From positions 310,001 through 374,000 of the forward strand of contig CAVVPS010000016.1 in assembly GCA_963750195.1 (NCBI GenBank): a stretch of DNA of 64,000 nt. Direction: 5' to 3'. Positions within the stretch are counted from its first letter, which is position 1. Every line of letters begins with the position of its first letter. Source of the DNA: AP-15 sp963750195. GTDB lineage: Bacteria; Pseudomonadota; Alphaproteobacteria; ATCC43930; CGMCC-115725. The notes below the pieces were generated by a model. It was given only the letters and a program-made list of their open reading frames with translations. It was not told the DNA's origin and made no database searches. Below are positions 45,628 to 54,343 of the stretch, in pieces. Position numbers and translations under genes: made by a program.

Positions 45628-47687
45628 CCGGGCGCTCCTGTGTCGAAATAGGAGGGATGTTGAGTGAGCGCCTCGGAGATGGCAAGGATCAGGCCGCGCG
45701 CCCGAAGAGCGGCGGAGCCCGGACGAGAGATGAGCGCGGTTTCGAGATCGGCAAACTTTGCGATCGCCGTTCCGCTGTTGCCTTGCGCGACGGCCTCTAG
45801 GGCCCGATCGGGGCCCGGGCTCAGATCGAACCGGCGGCAGATGCGGCGAAGCTGGATGATGTGAGTCCCTGCCGCAAATGCCGCCATGAGCTGCGAGCGC
45901 TGCAACGGTTGCGCCTGATCCGGCAGCAACGCGAACCTGCTATACATGCGGGCCTCCCAGTCGTCCGGCCTGTCCGGGATCCGATCGGTCGCGAGGCGGC
46001 GCAAATCGCGCAACGCTAGCGCCAGGAGCCGGCGCGTCCGAAATGCCGGCGACAGCGGCGGAAGCAAGCGAAACGACAATGCGCCGGCGCCCACCCCGGC
46101 AACGATCGCCAATGCCGCGTTATAGAATTGCTGCGTGTCGTAGCTCATCGGGTTGGTGGGCGCGAGAAGTGGGACAAAGGCCGTCATAACTCCGGTAAAA
46201 ATCGCCGGTTGCCACTGCAAGGCAAGAAACGCACCCACCGGCACCAGCACGAAACCGATTATCAAGCTGAAGCTAGCGAAGGTTTCTACGTTGGGCAGCA
46301 TCGCGAACTTAAGGGTTGCGGTAATAGCCACGGTCAAGATGGCGCCGATCATAAAGCCGATCGCGATAGCGTAAGCTTGGTCGCCTCGCGCCGTGAACAG
46401 GATGACGATGATGGCGGCGAAGGTAATCAGACTGGCGCCATCGGGCCAAGCGGTGACGATCCAGAACAGTTCGGCGACGCCGATCACGACAAAGGCGCGC
46501 CCGGCATTGAGCAGCGGGGGAAGCCAATCGGGGATGCGGAGGCGGCGTCTGCCGCGCCCGCGATCGACCGGCTGGGCAGGATCGGCAACCAGCAAGGCCA
46601 GCCCGTTGAGAGCATGCGAGAGTCCGGCCAGCGCTTCAGCCGCCTGGTCGGCGAGCAGCCGCAGCGACGGCACCGCCGCCGGCATGGCGACGAGCCCGCG
46701 CACCGCGGTGTCACACACCTGGACTAGGTGCGTTGGACCGGCGATCCAGCGCGCCGCCACATCCTCTCCGGGCTTCACGCGAAGAGGCTCCGGCACCCGG
46801 GCCAGCACCGCGCTCGCCTCTTGCCGCGCGCTCGGCTCCGGCAATCGCGCCAGCAAATGCGCCGCCGTACGCCAGCCGGCGAGGGCAACGACCAATCCGT
46901 CCAGAGCTTCCTGCAAGACCGGGGAGTGGTAGCGCAGTTGCGAAGACTCACCGAGCGCCTCGTCGATGATCGGGTCGAGCGCGATGACCTGGCGGAGGAG
47001 TTCGCGCCGGATCGTCTGGGTGTTCTCGAATTCGGCTCCGGCAGTGACCAATGTGCCGGTGAACCGGCCGGCGATCTCGACCGAAATCGCGGCGAGTAGA
47101 GTGGCAAGCTGACGCCGGGCGCCGCCGAGATCGGTTAAGGCGAGGACGACTCCGGCGCAGACGATGCCAATGCAGATCTCGCTGGCACGGTCCACGGCGA
47201 GCGTGAAGGCCTGCCCGTTGAGGCCGCCGACGGCGCCGAGCTGATCGCTCGCGATGATCGCGGCGGTGTACCCGGCCAATGCCGCGGAATAGGCCGCGAA
47301 ATTGCGCAGGAGGGTTGCGACGAGCGCGCATGCCGCGCCCCACAGCGCCAGGGTCACGAAAAAGGCGGCGCGGTTCTGTGGGAAGCACGCGGTCATGACC
47401 ACAATCGCCACCGCGCCGACCGCGGTGCCGATCATCCGGAACCAGCCCTTGCGCAGCGAGGCGCCGAGGCTCGGCTGGCAGACGATCGCTGCGGTGGTCG
47501 CGGCCCAGTACGCGTTGTCGAGCTCGAGCCAGAACGCGACGTAGAGCGCGAGGCAGACCGAAACCCAAAGGCGCAAGCCGAACAGGAGCGCTGGAGCCGC
47601 CGTTCTGACCAAGCCGCTTAACTGTTGTCCACTAAAGAGTAGGCTCGATTGCCGCGACCCTCCTGCTGAAAGCCAAGCGCCGTTCAT
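45624..47687 (-). CDS. FUSC family (AaeB-like) efflux transporter
   Basis: A 687-residue inner-membrane pump: two hydrophobic bundles (LRLWVSVCLALYVAFWLELD, AYWAATTAAIVCQPSLGASL, RMIGTAVGAVAIVVMTACFP; and LFWIVTAWPDGASLITFAAI, GDQAYAIAIGFMIGAILTVA) separated by cytoplasmic regions. This is the FUSC/AaeB pattern for export of aromatic carboxylic acids or similar. ATG 47687 preferred over GTG 47693. First gene of the pump-DUF1656-adaptor operon; no LysR regulator adjoins it. Confidence 0.9.
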   Translation of the reverse strand: MNGAWLSAGGSRQSSLLFSGQQLSGLVRTAAPALLFGLRLWVSVCLALYVAFWLELDNAYWAATTAAIVCQPSLGASLRKGWFRMIGTAVGAVAIVVMTACFPQNRAAFFVTLALWGAACALVATLLRNFAAYSAALAGYTAAIIASDQLGAVGGLNGQAFTLAVDRASEICIGIVCAGVVLALTDLGGARRQLATLLAAISVEIAGRFTGTLVTAGAEFENTQTIRRELLRQVIALDPIIDEALGESSQLRYHSPVLQEALDGLVVALAGWRTAAHLLARLPEPSARQEASAVLARVPEPLRVKPGEDVAARWIAGPTHLVQVCDTAVRGLVAMPAAVPSLRLLADQAAEALAGLSHALNGLALLVADPAQPVDRGRGRRRLRIPDWLPPLLNAGRAFVVIGVAELFWIVTAWPDGASLITFAAIIVILFTARGDQAYAIAIGFMIGAILTVAITATLKFAMLPNVETFASFSLIIGFVLVPVGAFLALQWQPAIFTGVMTAFVPLLAPTNPMSYDTQQFYNAALAIVAGVGAGALSFRLLPPLSPAFRTRRLLALALRDLRRLATDRIPDRPDDWEARMYSRFALLPDQAQPLQRSQLMAAFAAGTHIIQLRRICRRFDLSPGPDRALEAVAQGNSGTAIAKFADLETALISRPGSAALRARGLILAISEALTQHPSYFDTGAPG

Positions 47688-47839
47688 GAACACAATTTAG
47701 CCTTTGCAACCACCTGGGCCAATTTGCCGTCTATTCGATCACTGCGTCGCCCCTATCGTCATCTTCGGTTAGCGCGGAGCGCGTGTTTACGATTATGTCA
47801 GGCCGGCCTGGTGCTGCCGCCGAGCTACCGGTTCCCTGC

Positions 47840-48757
47840 TCAGGGGCGGCCGACGAAAATCAGGTGCAATCGGTAGGATAGCCAAACCCGGCGGGAGCGC
47901 AGGAAATCGGCGCCGAGCACGAGATCGGCGTCCTGCAGCCCGAGACTGGCGACGACGATTACAGGGTCGCGCAATATCTCGCCGTCGACGACCAGTTGCG
48001 TAAAGCGGTGAGCGCGCGACTTGACGACCTCGGCTGCGGCGCCGCGCAGAGTAGCCACCGGATCACGCGCCAAAGAGGCTCCCGTCAGCGCCAGGGCCGC
48101 CGTTGAAGTCGCATCGAGCGCAGTCAATTGCGCTCCGGTGTCGATCAGCGCCGCGAGGCGATGCCCGTCAAGGTCAACCGGGAAAAATAGGCGATCATGC
48201 AGCGATCGGTTGGCCCTTATGGTCGCGTAAGGCCCGCTCCATGCCGGCGCTGCGATCGGGCATGACGGCGCCTGGTAGAGGAACACCCGTCGGCGGGCCA
48301 AATCGAGGTCGACCTCGAAATCGGAAAGAAAATCGGCGCCGAGCAGTCCGTCTATCGGCTTGTCGCCGACCATCGGCAGGGAGACGGAACCGACAAGCAC
48401 TCTGACGTCCGGTAGCGTCCTGCCGCCGAGATCGAGGGTCCGAAGCCGCGCGTCACCACCGGCCACCGCACCTCCGAGACTGCGCATCCGCCGCGCATAT
48501 TCATAGTGCGGCACGACTCCGAGCCGCTTGGCCGCGGGGGCGGTCAATATCGTGCGTTCGGCGCCGGTGTCGAACAGGAAGTTCGCGGGCGAACCGTTAA
48601 TGATCAACGTGACGATCGGGACATTGCCCATCGGTGTGACCGCGAGCTCGACAGGACGCCCCGGACGGCAATCCTGGGCCGCCGTCCGGGCGGAGCCTGC
48701 GGCGCTCGCCGCCAAGATCAGCGCGAGAGCATAGAACACCCGCGAGATCTTGATCAC
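47840..48757 (-). CDS. Exported aspartic protease with two retropepsin-like domains
   Basis: A 305-residue protein with signal peptide (ISRVFYALALILAASAAGSA) and two retropepsin-type halves. The first has NFLFDTGAERTILTAPAAKR and DGLLGADFLSDFEVDLDL, the second AALIDTGAQLTALDATSTAA and DLVLGADFLRSRRVWLSY. Each half thus has an Asp-Thr-Gly active-site loop and the closing LLGADFL or LVLGADFL strand. The halves could pair within one chain, pepsin-style. GTG 48757 is chosen because it places the signal peptide at the N-terminus. Target unknown; probably periplasmic. Confidence 0.85.
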   Translation of the reverse strand: MIKISRVFYALALILAASAAGSARTAAQDCRPGRPVELAVTPMGNVPIVTLIINGSPANFLFDTGAERTILTAPAAKRLGVVPHYEYARRMRSLGGAVAGGDARLRTLDLGGRTLPDVRVLVGSVSLPMVGDKPIDGLLGADFLSDFEVDLDLARRRVFLYQAPSCPIAAPAWSGPYATIRANRSLHDRLFFPVDLDGHRLAALIDTGAQLTALDATSTAALALTGASLARDPVATLRGAAAEVVKSRAHRFTQLVVDGEILRDPVIVVASLGLQDADLVLGADFLRSRRVWLSYRLHLIFVGRP

Positions 48758-48797
48758 GGCGACGAGCTGCCTCCCCGGATTCGGACGTCGTCGCGCG

Positions 48798-49208
48798 CTA
48801 GCGGATAACCGCGACCCCTTGTACCTCGACGAGGATTTCCGGGCGGGCAAGGCCGGCGACGGTGATCAGCGCGCTCGCCGGGAAGTTGTCGCCGAAGATC
48901 TCCTTGCGCAGCTGCGTGAAGCGATCGCCATAGCGTGCGTCGGTGATGAAGACGGTCATCGTCACCATGTCGCGGAGATTGCCGCCCACCTCGGCCAAGG
49001 TCTGGCCGAGCCGCGAAAACACCTCTCGGACCTGGCCGTCGAAGTCTCCGGCGAGCGACCTGCCGGACCCATCGGTGGCTCCGACCTGCCCGGCCAGCCA
49101 AATCGTCCGACCACCCTCGGTAATCACGGCCTGGGAGTAAGCGCGCGCTTGCGACGTCTCCCGCTTCAGATATTGCCTGAATGGCTCTGCCCCGCTCGTG
49201 TCCGCCAT
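48798..49208 (-). CDS. RidA family protein (YjgF/YER057c/UK114)
   Basis: A 136-residue member of the RidA superfamily, with YSQAVITEGGRTIWLAGQVG, EVFSRLGQTLAEVGGNLRDM, VTMTVFITDARYGDRF and FPASALITVAGLARPEILVE. The Arg of the canonical imine-binding site appears replaced (ITVAGLA rather than RVEVAAL-like), so it may belong to a non-archetypal Rid group. Archetypal RidA hydrolyses reactive enamines or imines. It lies upstream of the aspartic protease, same strand, 40 bases apart. Confidence 0.85.
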   Translation of the reverse strand: MADTSGAEPFRQYLKRETSQARAYSQAVITEGGRTIWLAGQVGATDGSGRSLAGDFDGQVREVFSRLGQTLAEVGGNLRDMVTMTVFITDARYGDRFTQLRKEIFGDNFPASALITVAGLARPEILVEVQGVAVIR

Positions 49209-49379
49209 TTTTGCCTTCCCCTAGCCGTGGACCGGAAAGGTGGCCCAGGCCGGGCGGCCTGTCCAGCGGCCTCGATCGCGTGAAGGCCAGCCTATCGGCT
49301 TGGCCGTGTAGAGCGTGCATGGCAGAGTGCCGCCCCGCCCCACTTGCTGGCCACAAAACCGGTCCAAGGAGGACCGCAC

Positions 49380-49847
49380 ATGCTGCGTGACCTTTTCAGG
49401 AAGGGTTCTGGGATTTATGCCGCTTATGATCAATTTGAACGGATTATTTCCACGATCCTGCTGATCACTATTTCCATTATAATCATATATTCGACAGGGC
49501 TGATGATGATTACGCTGGCCGGCGATTTTCACGCTGGCCTGCATTTCGTCGAGCAAGGCGCGCTGAAGGATACGTTTGGTCTGATCCTGAGCCTGTTGAT
49601 CCTGATCGAATTCAATCACTCGATTGTTCTGGCTCTGCGACGCAGATCGGGGATTTTAGAGGTTCGTGTGGTCATCCTGATCGCCATCATTGTGATCGCG
49701 AGGAAGCTGATCCTGCTGGACTATGCCAATACGACGTTAGAGACGATGCTGGGCTTGGGTGGTTTGGCGCTGTCCTTGGGCGCGTTATATTGGCTGCTGA
49801 CCGACATCGAGCGCCGTCGTCGGCCGCCTTCCGCTCCGGCGGAATAA
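49380..49847 (+). CDS. PsiE-like phosphate-starvation-inducible membrane protein
   Basis: A 155-residue inner-membrane protein with four hydrophobic segments (IISTILLITISIIIIYSTGL, FGLILSLLILIEFNHSIVLA, VVILIAIIVIARKLILLDY, LGLGGLALSLGALYWLL) and the PsiE signature LIEFNHSI..VVILIAIIVIARKLILLD. ATG 49380 follows AAGGAGGACC, an excellent site. The family is induced by phosphate starvation in E. coli; function unknown. Confidence 0.87.
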   Translation: MLRDLFRKGSGIYAAYDQFERIISTILLITISIIIIYSTGLMMITLAGDFHAGLHFVEQGALKDTFGLILSLLILIEFNHSIVLALRRRSGILEVRVVILIAIIVIARKLILLDYANTTLETMLGLGGLALSLGALYWLLTDIERRRRPPSAPAE

Positions 49848-50213
49848 ATTGCGGAACCTCCAACTCGCGAATCGGGAGAATCGGCAACTAAGATTTTGCG
49901 GCGCGGCCGGCGAACCGATCGAGTAGCGGCTCGCGCCGATGCTGGCGGCGGCTAATCCCCGCGGGGTCGGCGGTAATCGACTGGCGTGGCCAGTTCCGCT
50001 GCAGGTTTCGAGTGCTGCCGCGCAACAGGACTAGCCAAACGTCCTTAAAAAATCGTTTAGTCGTCAAGCACGGTGATCCCACCGAGAAGTGTCGAGGCCG
50101 TGTGCGCGGTCCCCCGCTGCGAGCGGCAGGAGGCGGTTTGAATTGGGAGGCTCCTTAGCCGTCGCGCGCGCTCGTCGGGGGCGCCGGGCCAAAAGAAGAC
50201 GAGGAGCGCATCG
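49848..50213. other. Intergenic, nothing recognised
   Basis: About 366 bases between the PsiE-like gene and the MFS gene. Small minus-strand frames here look like background. It must contain the MFS promoter; a GACGAGGAG ribosome site ends the stretch, but no promoter or RNA element could be supported. Confidence 0.4.
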
Positions 50214-51509
50214 ATGAAGGTGTCACACCGCCGGTATTGGGTCTTTTTCCTACTGTTCCTGTTCAATGCCATCGCCTATGTCGACCGCGTCAACATGTCG
50301 GTTGCGGGCAAGCCGATCGCGCACGAGTTCGGTCTTTCTCCGATCGCGCTCGGCTATCTGTTCTCGTCGTTCTTGTGGGCCTATGTGCTGATGATGCTGC
50401 CCGGTGGGCGGTTGATCGACCGCTGGGGCACGCACATCATCGCATCGGTCGCCACCGCGGTGTGGTCGGCGGCACAGATGGCAACCGGTGTAGTTGGCAG
50501 CTTTGCAACGATGCTGATGGCGCGGCTTGGCCTCGGCGTCGGCGAGGCGCCGTTCGCCCCGGTCACCTATAGCAGCGTCCGGTCATGGTCGCCCTATACC
50601 GAGCGCGGCACCGCCATCGCCGCGATCTCTGCCGGATCGAGCCTCGGGCTGGCTCTCGGCGCGCCCGCCGTGGCATGGCTGATCGAGAGATTGTCCTGGC
50701 GCTGGTCCTTTATCATCACCGGGCTGGTCGGGTTTATCTGGGTGCTGGTCTGGCTCGCACTGGTATCGACGCCGGAAAAGACGCGCTGGCTGCCGCAAGC
50801 AGAGCGAGAGCACATCTTGGCTGGGCGTGACGCCGGTATCCCGCCGCCGAGCCACGCCGGCGTCGGCTATCTAGGGCTGATCCGCTCTCCCGCCATGTGG
50901 GGCCTGTTCATCTCTCAGGGCTGCCTCGTCTATACGGTCTATTTGTACATGTCCTGGTTGCCGAATTATCTCCAAACCGCGCGGCACGTCTCGATGCTCA
51001 GCTCGGGTTTCTATACCGCGATCCCGTTCCTAGTTGCCTCGGCGGTCAACATTGCAGCTAACTGGGCTGGCGACAGGCTGATGACGGTCGATGCCGTGCG
51101 CCGCGGCAACCGCCGCTATCTGGTGGCGCTGTGCCTGCTGTTGACGGCAGTGGGCCTGGCAATCCCCTTCGTCGAGTCGCTGGCGGGAGTTCTTGTCCTG
51201 GTGACGATCGCCGTGTCCTTTGCCAATGTCGGGCCGGCCGCCAACGGCGCCCTGGTTAGCGACCTGCTGCGCTCGCCCGCCGATGCGGGGCGGGCTTTCG
51301 CCTTTCTGGTCCTGGGCGGCAATACCTTTGGCCTGCTGGCGCCGATCGTGACCGGCTACCTCGTCGCCGCGACCGGCAGCTTCAACTCGGCCTTTGTCGC
51401 CGCGGGTGCGCTGGCGCTAATCGGGGCGGTCGCGGCACTGGCGCTGTCCCGCGGCACGCTCGGCGAGCACGCCCGGCCGTCCCTCGCCAGACCAGGGCTC
51501 GCCAACTGA
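50214..51509 (+). CDS. MFS transporter, ACS (anion:cation symporter) family
   Basis: A 431-residue 12-helix transporter: NAIAYVDRVNMSVAGKPIAH near the start, the loop 2-3 motif GGRLIDRWGTH, RLGLGVGEAPFAPVTYSSVR in helix 4, and the second half from MWGLFISQGCLVYTVYLYMS. ACS members import organic anions such as hexuronates, glucarate or phthalate. ATG 50214 follows a GACGAGGAG site. The frame is intact, unlike the related MFS gene at 20774. Confidence 0.9.
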   Translation: MKVSHRRYWVFFLLFLFNAIAYVDRVNMSVAGKPIAHEFGLSPIALGYLFSSFLWAYVLMMLPGGRLIDRWGTHIIASVATAVWSAAQMATGVVGSFATMLMARLGLGVGEAPFAPVTYSSVRSWSPYTERGTAIAAISAGSSLGLALGAPAVAWLIERLSWRWSFIITGLVGFIWVLVWLALVSTPEKTRWLPQAEREHILAGRDAGIPPPSHAGVGYLGLIRSPAMWGLFISQGCLVYTVYLYMSWLPNYLQTARHVSMLSSGFYTAIPFLVASAVNIAANWAGDRLMTVDAVRRGNRRYLVALCLLLTAVGLAIPFVESLAGVLVLVTIAVSFANVGPAANGALVSDLLRSPADAGRAFAFLVLGGNTFGLLAPIVTGYLVAATGSFNSAFVAAGALALIGAVAALALSRGTLGEHARPSLARPGLAN

Positions 51510-51544
51510 AATTATCGCTTCGCTGGTCCACCGGTCGGGCGGGC

Positions 51545-51621
51545 TGGCGACCCCGGCCGGATTCGAACCGGCGACGTCTCGCTTAGAAGGCGAGTGCTCT
51601 ATCCAGCTGAGCTACGGGGTC
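51545..51621 (-). tRNA. tRNA-Arg (anticodon TCT)
   Basis: Read on the minus strand: acceptor GACCCCG with CGGGGTC, D-loop AGCTCAGCTGGATAGAGC, anticodon stem CTCGC-CTTCTAA-GCGAG, T-arm GCCGGTTCGAATCCGGC, discriminator G and an encoded CCA at 51547-51545. All stems pair. It reads AGA codons, rare in this GC-rich genome. Confidence 0.95.
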
Positions 51622-51655
51622 ACATGAAAAGGCGACGGTCGTCGGGACGAGCGGG

Positions 51656-51955
51656 TCAGTCGCGGACACGATCATAGCGGAAATTGTCAGCATAGCTCTT
51701 TGGCTTTTCGCTGACGGCGTGCGGTTCGATCACCGTATAGGCGAGCTGCTGTTTTTCGGCGAAAGCGCGCGCTTCCTCGATCGTGTCGAAATGGAGCCGC
51801 ACCTCGTTCAAAGTGTCCGCGGCGCTGGTCCATCCCATCAGCGGATCCGGTCGGTGCCCAGCGGTGGGCTCGTATTCGAGAACCCACTTACGGGTTTGCC
51901 GTCGACCCGATTGCATGGCCGTCTTTGCCGGCCTGAATATCCGCGCCTGTGCCAT
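51656..51955 (-). CDS. NADH dehydrogenase NDUFS4-like accessory subunit
   Basis: A 99-residue ETC complex I subunit conserved region protein (NDUFS4/18 kDa homologue): ARIFRPAKTAMQSGRRQTRK, KWVLEYEPTAG, PLMGWTSAADTLNEVRLHFD, ARAFAEKQQLAYTVIEP. Accessory subunit of alphaproteobacterial and mitochondrial complex I, helping stabilise the electron-input module. ATG 51955 fits the family; longer frames run into tRNA-Pro. Placement beside tRNA-Pro is recurrent in Alphaproteobacteria (from memory). Confidence 0.92.
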   Translation of the reverse strand: MAQARIFRPAKTAMQSGRRQTRKWVLEYEPTAGHRPDPLMGWTSAADTLNEVRLHFDTIEEARAFAEKQQLAYTVIEPHAVSEKPKSYADNFRYDRVRD

Positions 51956-52017
51956 TGCCGAGTTCCGTCTCCCGCCGATCCCGTGCTTGTTGGGCCGCCT
52001 CGAAAAGCGGGTTCGAG

Positions 52018-52095
<78 letters not shown>

Positions 52096-52226
52096 GCCCA
52101 CGGACGCGCGGTTTTAGGCGATCGGAGGCCGCCTCGCAAGCCGCGAGGCGGCAACAACCCCGAACAGATCGGGCGCTCGGGCCCAATATGAGTACGGCGC
52201 GGAAGGGCCGGAACACCGTCGGCCGG

Positions 52227-52775
52227 TTAGGCGGCTTGCGACCGCCGCGCGCCGGTGGCGCCAAACCGTCGGTGCGCCCCATCCGCACTTGTGTCCTTTA
52301 TGTCCATCAGCTCACGCAACATATCGCGGCCGCGCGACAGGCGGGAGCGGACGGTGCCGATCGGGATGCCGAGAATAGTGGCGACCTCTTCGTAGCGCAT
52401 GCCTTCGAGCCCGACGAGCAGGATTACCTGGCGTTGCTCCTCCGGCAGGCTGGCGATCGCCCGATCAAGATCGCGCAACTCTAGCGACGCTTCGACGTTC
52501 GCCGTGGCGGTCAGGACTGGAGCTACGTCCTCGACTGGGACTGCCACCCCCTCGCGCACCGAGCGCCGGACATCATTTACGTTCTGGTTGTGGAGAATGG
52601 TGAAGAGCCAAGCGCGCAGATCGGTTCCCGGCTGCCACAGATGCTGCTTGGCGACGGCGCGCACCAGGCAGCTCTGCACCAAGTCGTCGGCCCGCGACGC
52701 ATCTCTGGTCAATGCGCGCGCATAGCGCCGCAAGCGGGGGATTTCGATTTCGAGGAGCCGTGCGAAGTCGCTCAT
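52227..52775 (-). CDS. ECF-type RNA polymerase sigma factor
   Basis: A 182-residue ECF sigma factor: region 2 (IPRLRRYARALTRDASRADD, LVQSCLVRAVAKQHLW, GTDLRAWLFTILHNQNVNDV) and region 4 (ASLPEEQRQVILLVGLEGMR, YEEVATILGIPIGTVRSRLS). No region 3 and no adjacent anti-sigma gene. It differs from EcfG of the general stress response in the absence of phyR/nepR neighbours. The start at 52775 is the family-like MSDFARLLE. The C-terminal ~20 residues are variable. Confidence 0.9.
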   Translation of the reverse strand: MSDFARLLEIEIPRLRRYARALTRDASRADDLVQSCLVRAVAKQHLWQPGTDLRAWLFTILHNQNVNDVRRSVREGVAVPVEDVAPVLTATANVEASLELRDLDRAIASLPEEQRQVILLVGLEGMRYEEVATILGIPIGTVRSRLSRGRDMLRELMDIKDTSADGAHRRFGATGARRSQAA

Positions 52776-53097
52776 CTGCTCACCCTGGCAATGTTCCGAC
52801 CCCGAGCTTCGCAGGGGCCGTTGGATGATCAGTGGTATAAGGAGCGTCTGTAACTCCTTGATGTATCGTTAGTGTTAGTGAGTAAAGTTTTGTTCGCTTA
52901 AGTAAGCCGATCGGCAAAGTCGGACACAATTGGGCAAAACAATGCGGCGTAGGAGAAGTTGAGGCGAAACCCGATTCACAATGTGTCGGCGATGTAACAG
53001 GCGGAGTCTCTTGCCATGAACGGCAGAAAAACCGGACGATGGCGCTTGCCGGTCCAAATCCTGGGAATGTCGGCCAACCAAGATGGGAGGAAGCATC
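52776..53097. other. Intergenic between divergent genes
   Basis: 322 bases between the sigma factor and the lipoprotein genes, more AT-rich around 52855-52925. It should hold divergent promoters. A GGAAC occurs 20 bases before the sigma factor ATG, too close to be a useful -35 for it. No convincing promoter pair, operator or small RNA gene was identified. Confidence 0.4.
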
Positions 53098-53568
53098 ATG
53101 TTCAGGTATCGGCCGGCCGCAGCAATAAGTTTCGGCCTCTGTCTCCTTGTGCTTGGGAGCTGCGCCCCGCAATCCACCTCTCAGCCCCAGGTTCCCCCGG
53201 TTGGACCCGACGTGGCCCGGGTCTGGTTCTTTCGTCAGGCGGATCCGCCGGGGGGCAGCGTCTACGCGTCTGATCCGATTATTTACGCGAACGGCGCACC
53301 GGTCGGCGGAATAGCTCAAGGGACGGCTTTTTTTCACGATTTCCCGCCAGGAAAGTACCGGTTTACGGTGCAGCCCTTCGGAACCCCTACCAACCAACAC
53401 GACACTCTCCAGCTCGCCCCGGGGACCCAGGGTTATGTGCAGGTTCAATGGGAAGCCAATTGGGAAGCGGGCCATACCGGAGGGGGCAGCAGCTTTACCG
53501 TCCTGACCGCATCGCCTGAGGTGGGGCAGCAATATCTTCCGACACTGACCAATCTCGGCCAGCGCTGA
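53098..53568 (+). CDS. DUF2846-type lipoprotein
   Basis: A 156-residue lipoprotein: signal peptide with lipobox LGSC (SFGLCLLVLGSCAPQ), then ARVWFFRQADPPGGSVYASD, GIAQGTAFFHDFPPGKYRFT and VQVQWEANWEAG, the compact beta-sandwich pattern of DUF2846. Anchored in the periplasm or outer membrane; function unknown. ATG 53098 follows GGGAGGAAG. Divergent from the ECF sigma factor, so it may be a target of it; this is only positional. Confidence 0.8.
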   Translation: MFRYRPAAAISFGLCLLVLGSCAPQSTSQPQVPPVGPDVARVWFFRQADPPGGSVYASDPIIYANGAPVGGIAQGTAFFHDFPPGKYRFTVQPFGTPTNQHDTLQLAPGTQGYVQVQWEANWEAGHTGGGSSFTVLTASPEVGQQYLPTLTNLGQR

Positions 53569-53584
53569 ACCTCACGCAATACGG

Positions 53585-54310
53585 CTACCTGGCGTCCTCA
53601 GCCTCTCGTAAACTATTCAGGCTGGCGTGCTGGCGGCCGTCGCGGTCGAAATTGGCCGGGTTGAGCCAGCGCTCGAATGCGGCCCGCAATGCCGGCCACT
53701 CGCTGTCAAGGATCGAATACCAGGCGGTATCGCGGTTGCGTCCCTTGTAGACCGTCGCCTGGCGGAACAGCCCCTCATACCGGAACCCGAGGCGCTGGGC
53801 CGCGGCTCGCGACGGCGCGTTTAGCGAGTCGCATTTCCACTCGTAGCGGCGATAGCCGAGTTCGTCGAAAACCCGGCGCATCAGCAGGTACATCGCCTCG
53901 GTCGCCGCCGGCTGGCGCTGCAGGCGGGGGCTGTAGTTGATGCCTCCAACCTCGATAACGCCCGCCGCCGGATCGATGCGCATCAGGCTCGCCACCCCGA
54001 CGGCATGTCCGCTCCGCCGGTCGACGATCGCATGGACCAGCGGGTCATCGCGCCGCGCCGCCGTTACCAGATATTCGCGATAAAGATCGAATGAGGGAAA
54101 GGGCCCATAGGGCAGATAGGTCCAGTTGCGCCCCTCTGGATCGTCCCTGTTGGCGGCGAAGAGATCGCCGGCATGACGCGCCGGCTCAAGGGGCTCGACC
54201 CGGCAGAACCGCCCTTCGATCGGGAGGCGCGGCGGGGCTGGCCGAGGCGACCAGTTGGGCAAGGCGGCGCCGATCGGCTGGCCAAATTCATTCTCACGCT
54301 GCCCAGTCAT
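53585..54310 (-). CDS. GNAT family N-acetyltransferase (RimJ/RimL-like)
   Basis: A 241-residue GNAT protein: RFCRVEPLEPARHAGDLFAA at the N-side, VHAIVDRRSGHAVGVASLMR, GVIEVGGINYSPRLQRQPAA (acetyl-CoA loop region), VFDELGYRRYEWKCDSLNAP and SRAAAQRLGFRYEGLFRQAT. The spacing is typical of RimJ/RimL-like acetyltransferases acting on amino groups; the substrate is unknown. Convergent with the lipoprotein gene; the anion transporter gene begins upstream on the same strand. Confidence 0.88.
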   Translation of the reverse strand: MTGQRENEFGQPIGAALPNWSPRPAPPRLPIEGRFCRVEPLEPARHAGDLFAANRDDPEGRNWTYLPYGPFPSFDLYREYLVTAARRDDPLVHAIVDRRSGHAVGVASLMRIDPAAGVIEVGGINYSPRLQRQPAATEAMYLLMRRVFDELGYRRYEWKCDSLNAPSRAAAQRLGFRYEGLFRQATVYKGRNRDTAWYSILDSEWPALRAAFERWLNPANFDRDGRQHASLNSLREAEDAR

Positions 54311-54343
54311 CCCGACCTCTCGCTCAACCGTGCCGTGTCCGCG

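Noticed and set aside
52782..52800. GGAAC as an EcfG-type autoregulatory promoter of the ECF gene
   Set aside because: Only about 20 bases before the ATG, leaving no space for a -10 element, a transcription start and a ribosome site.
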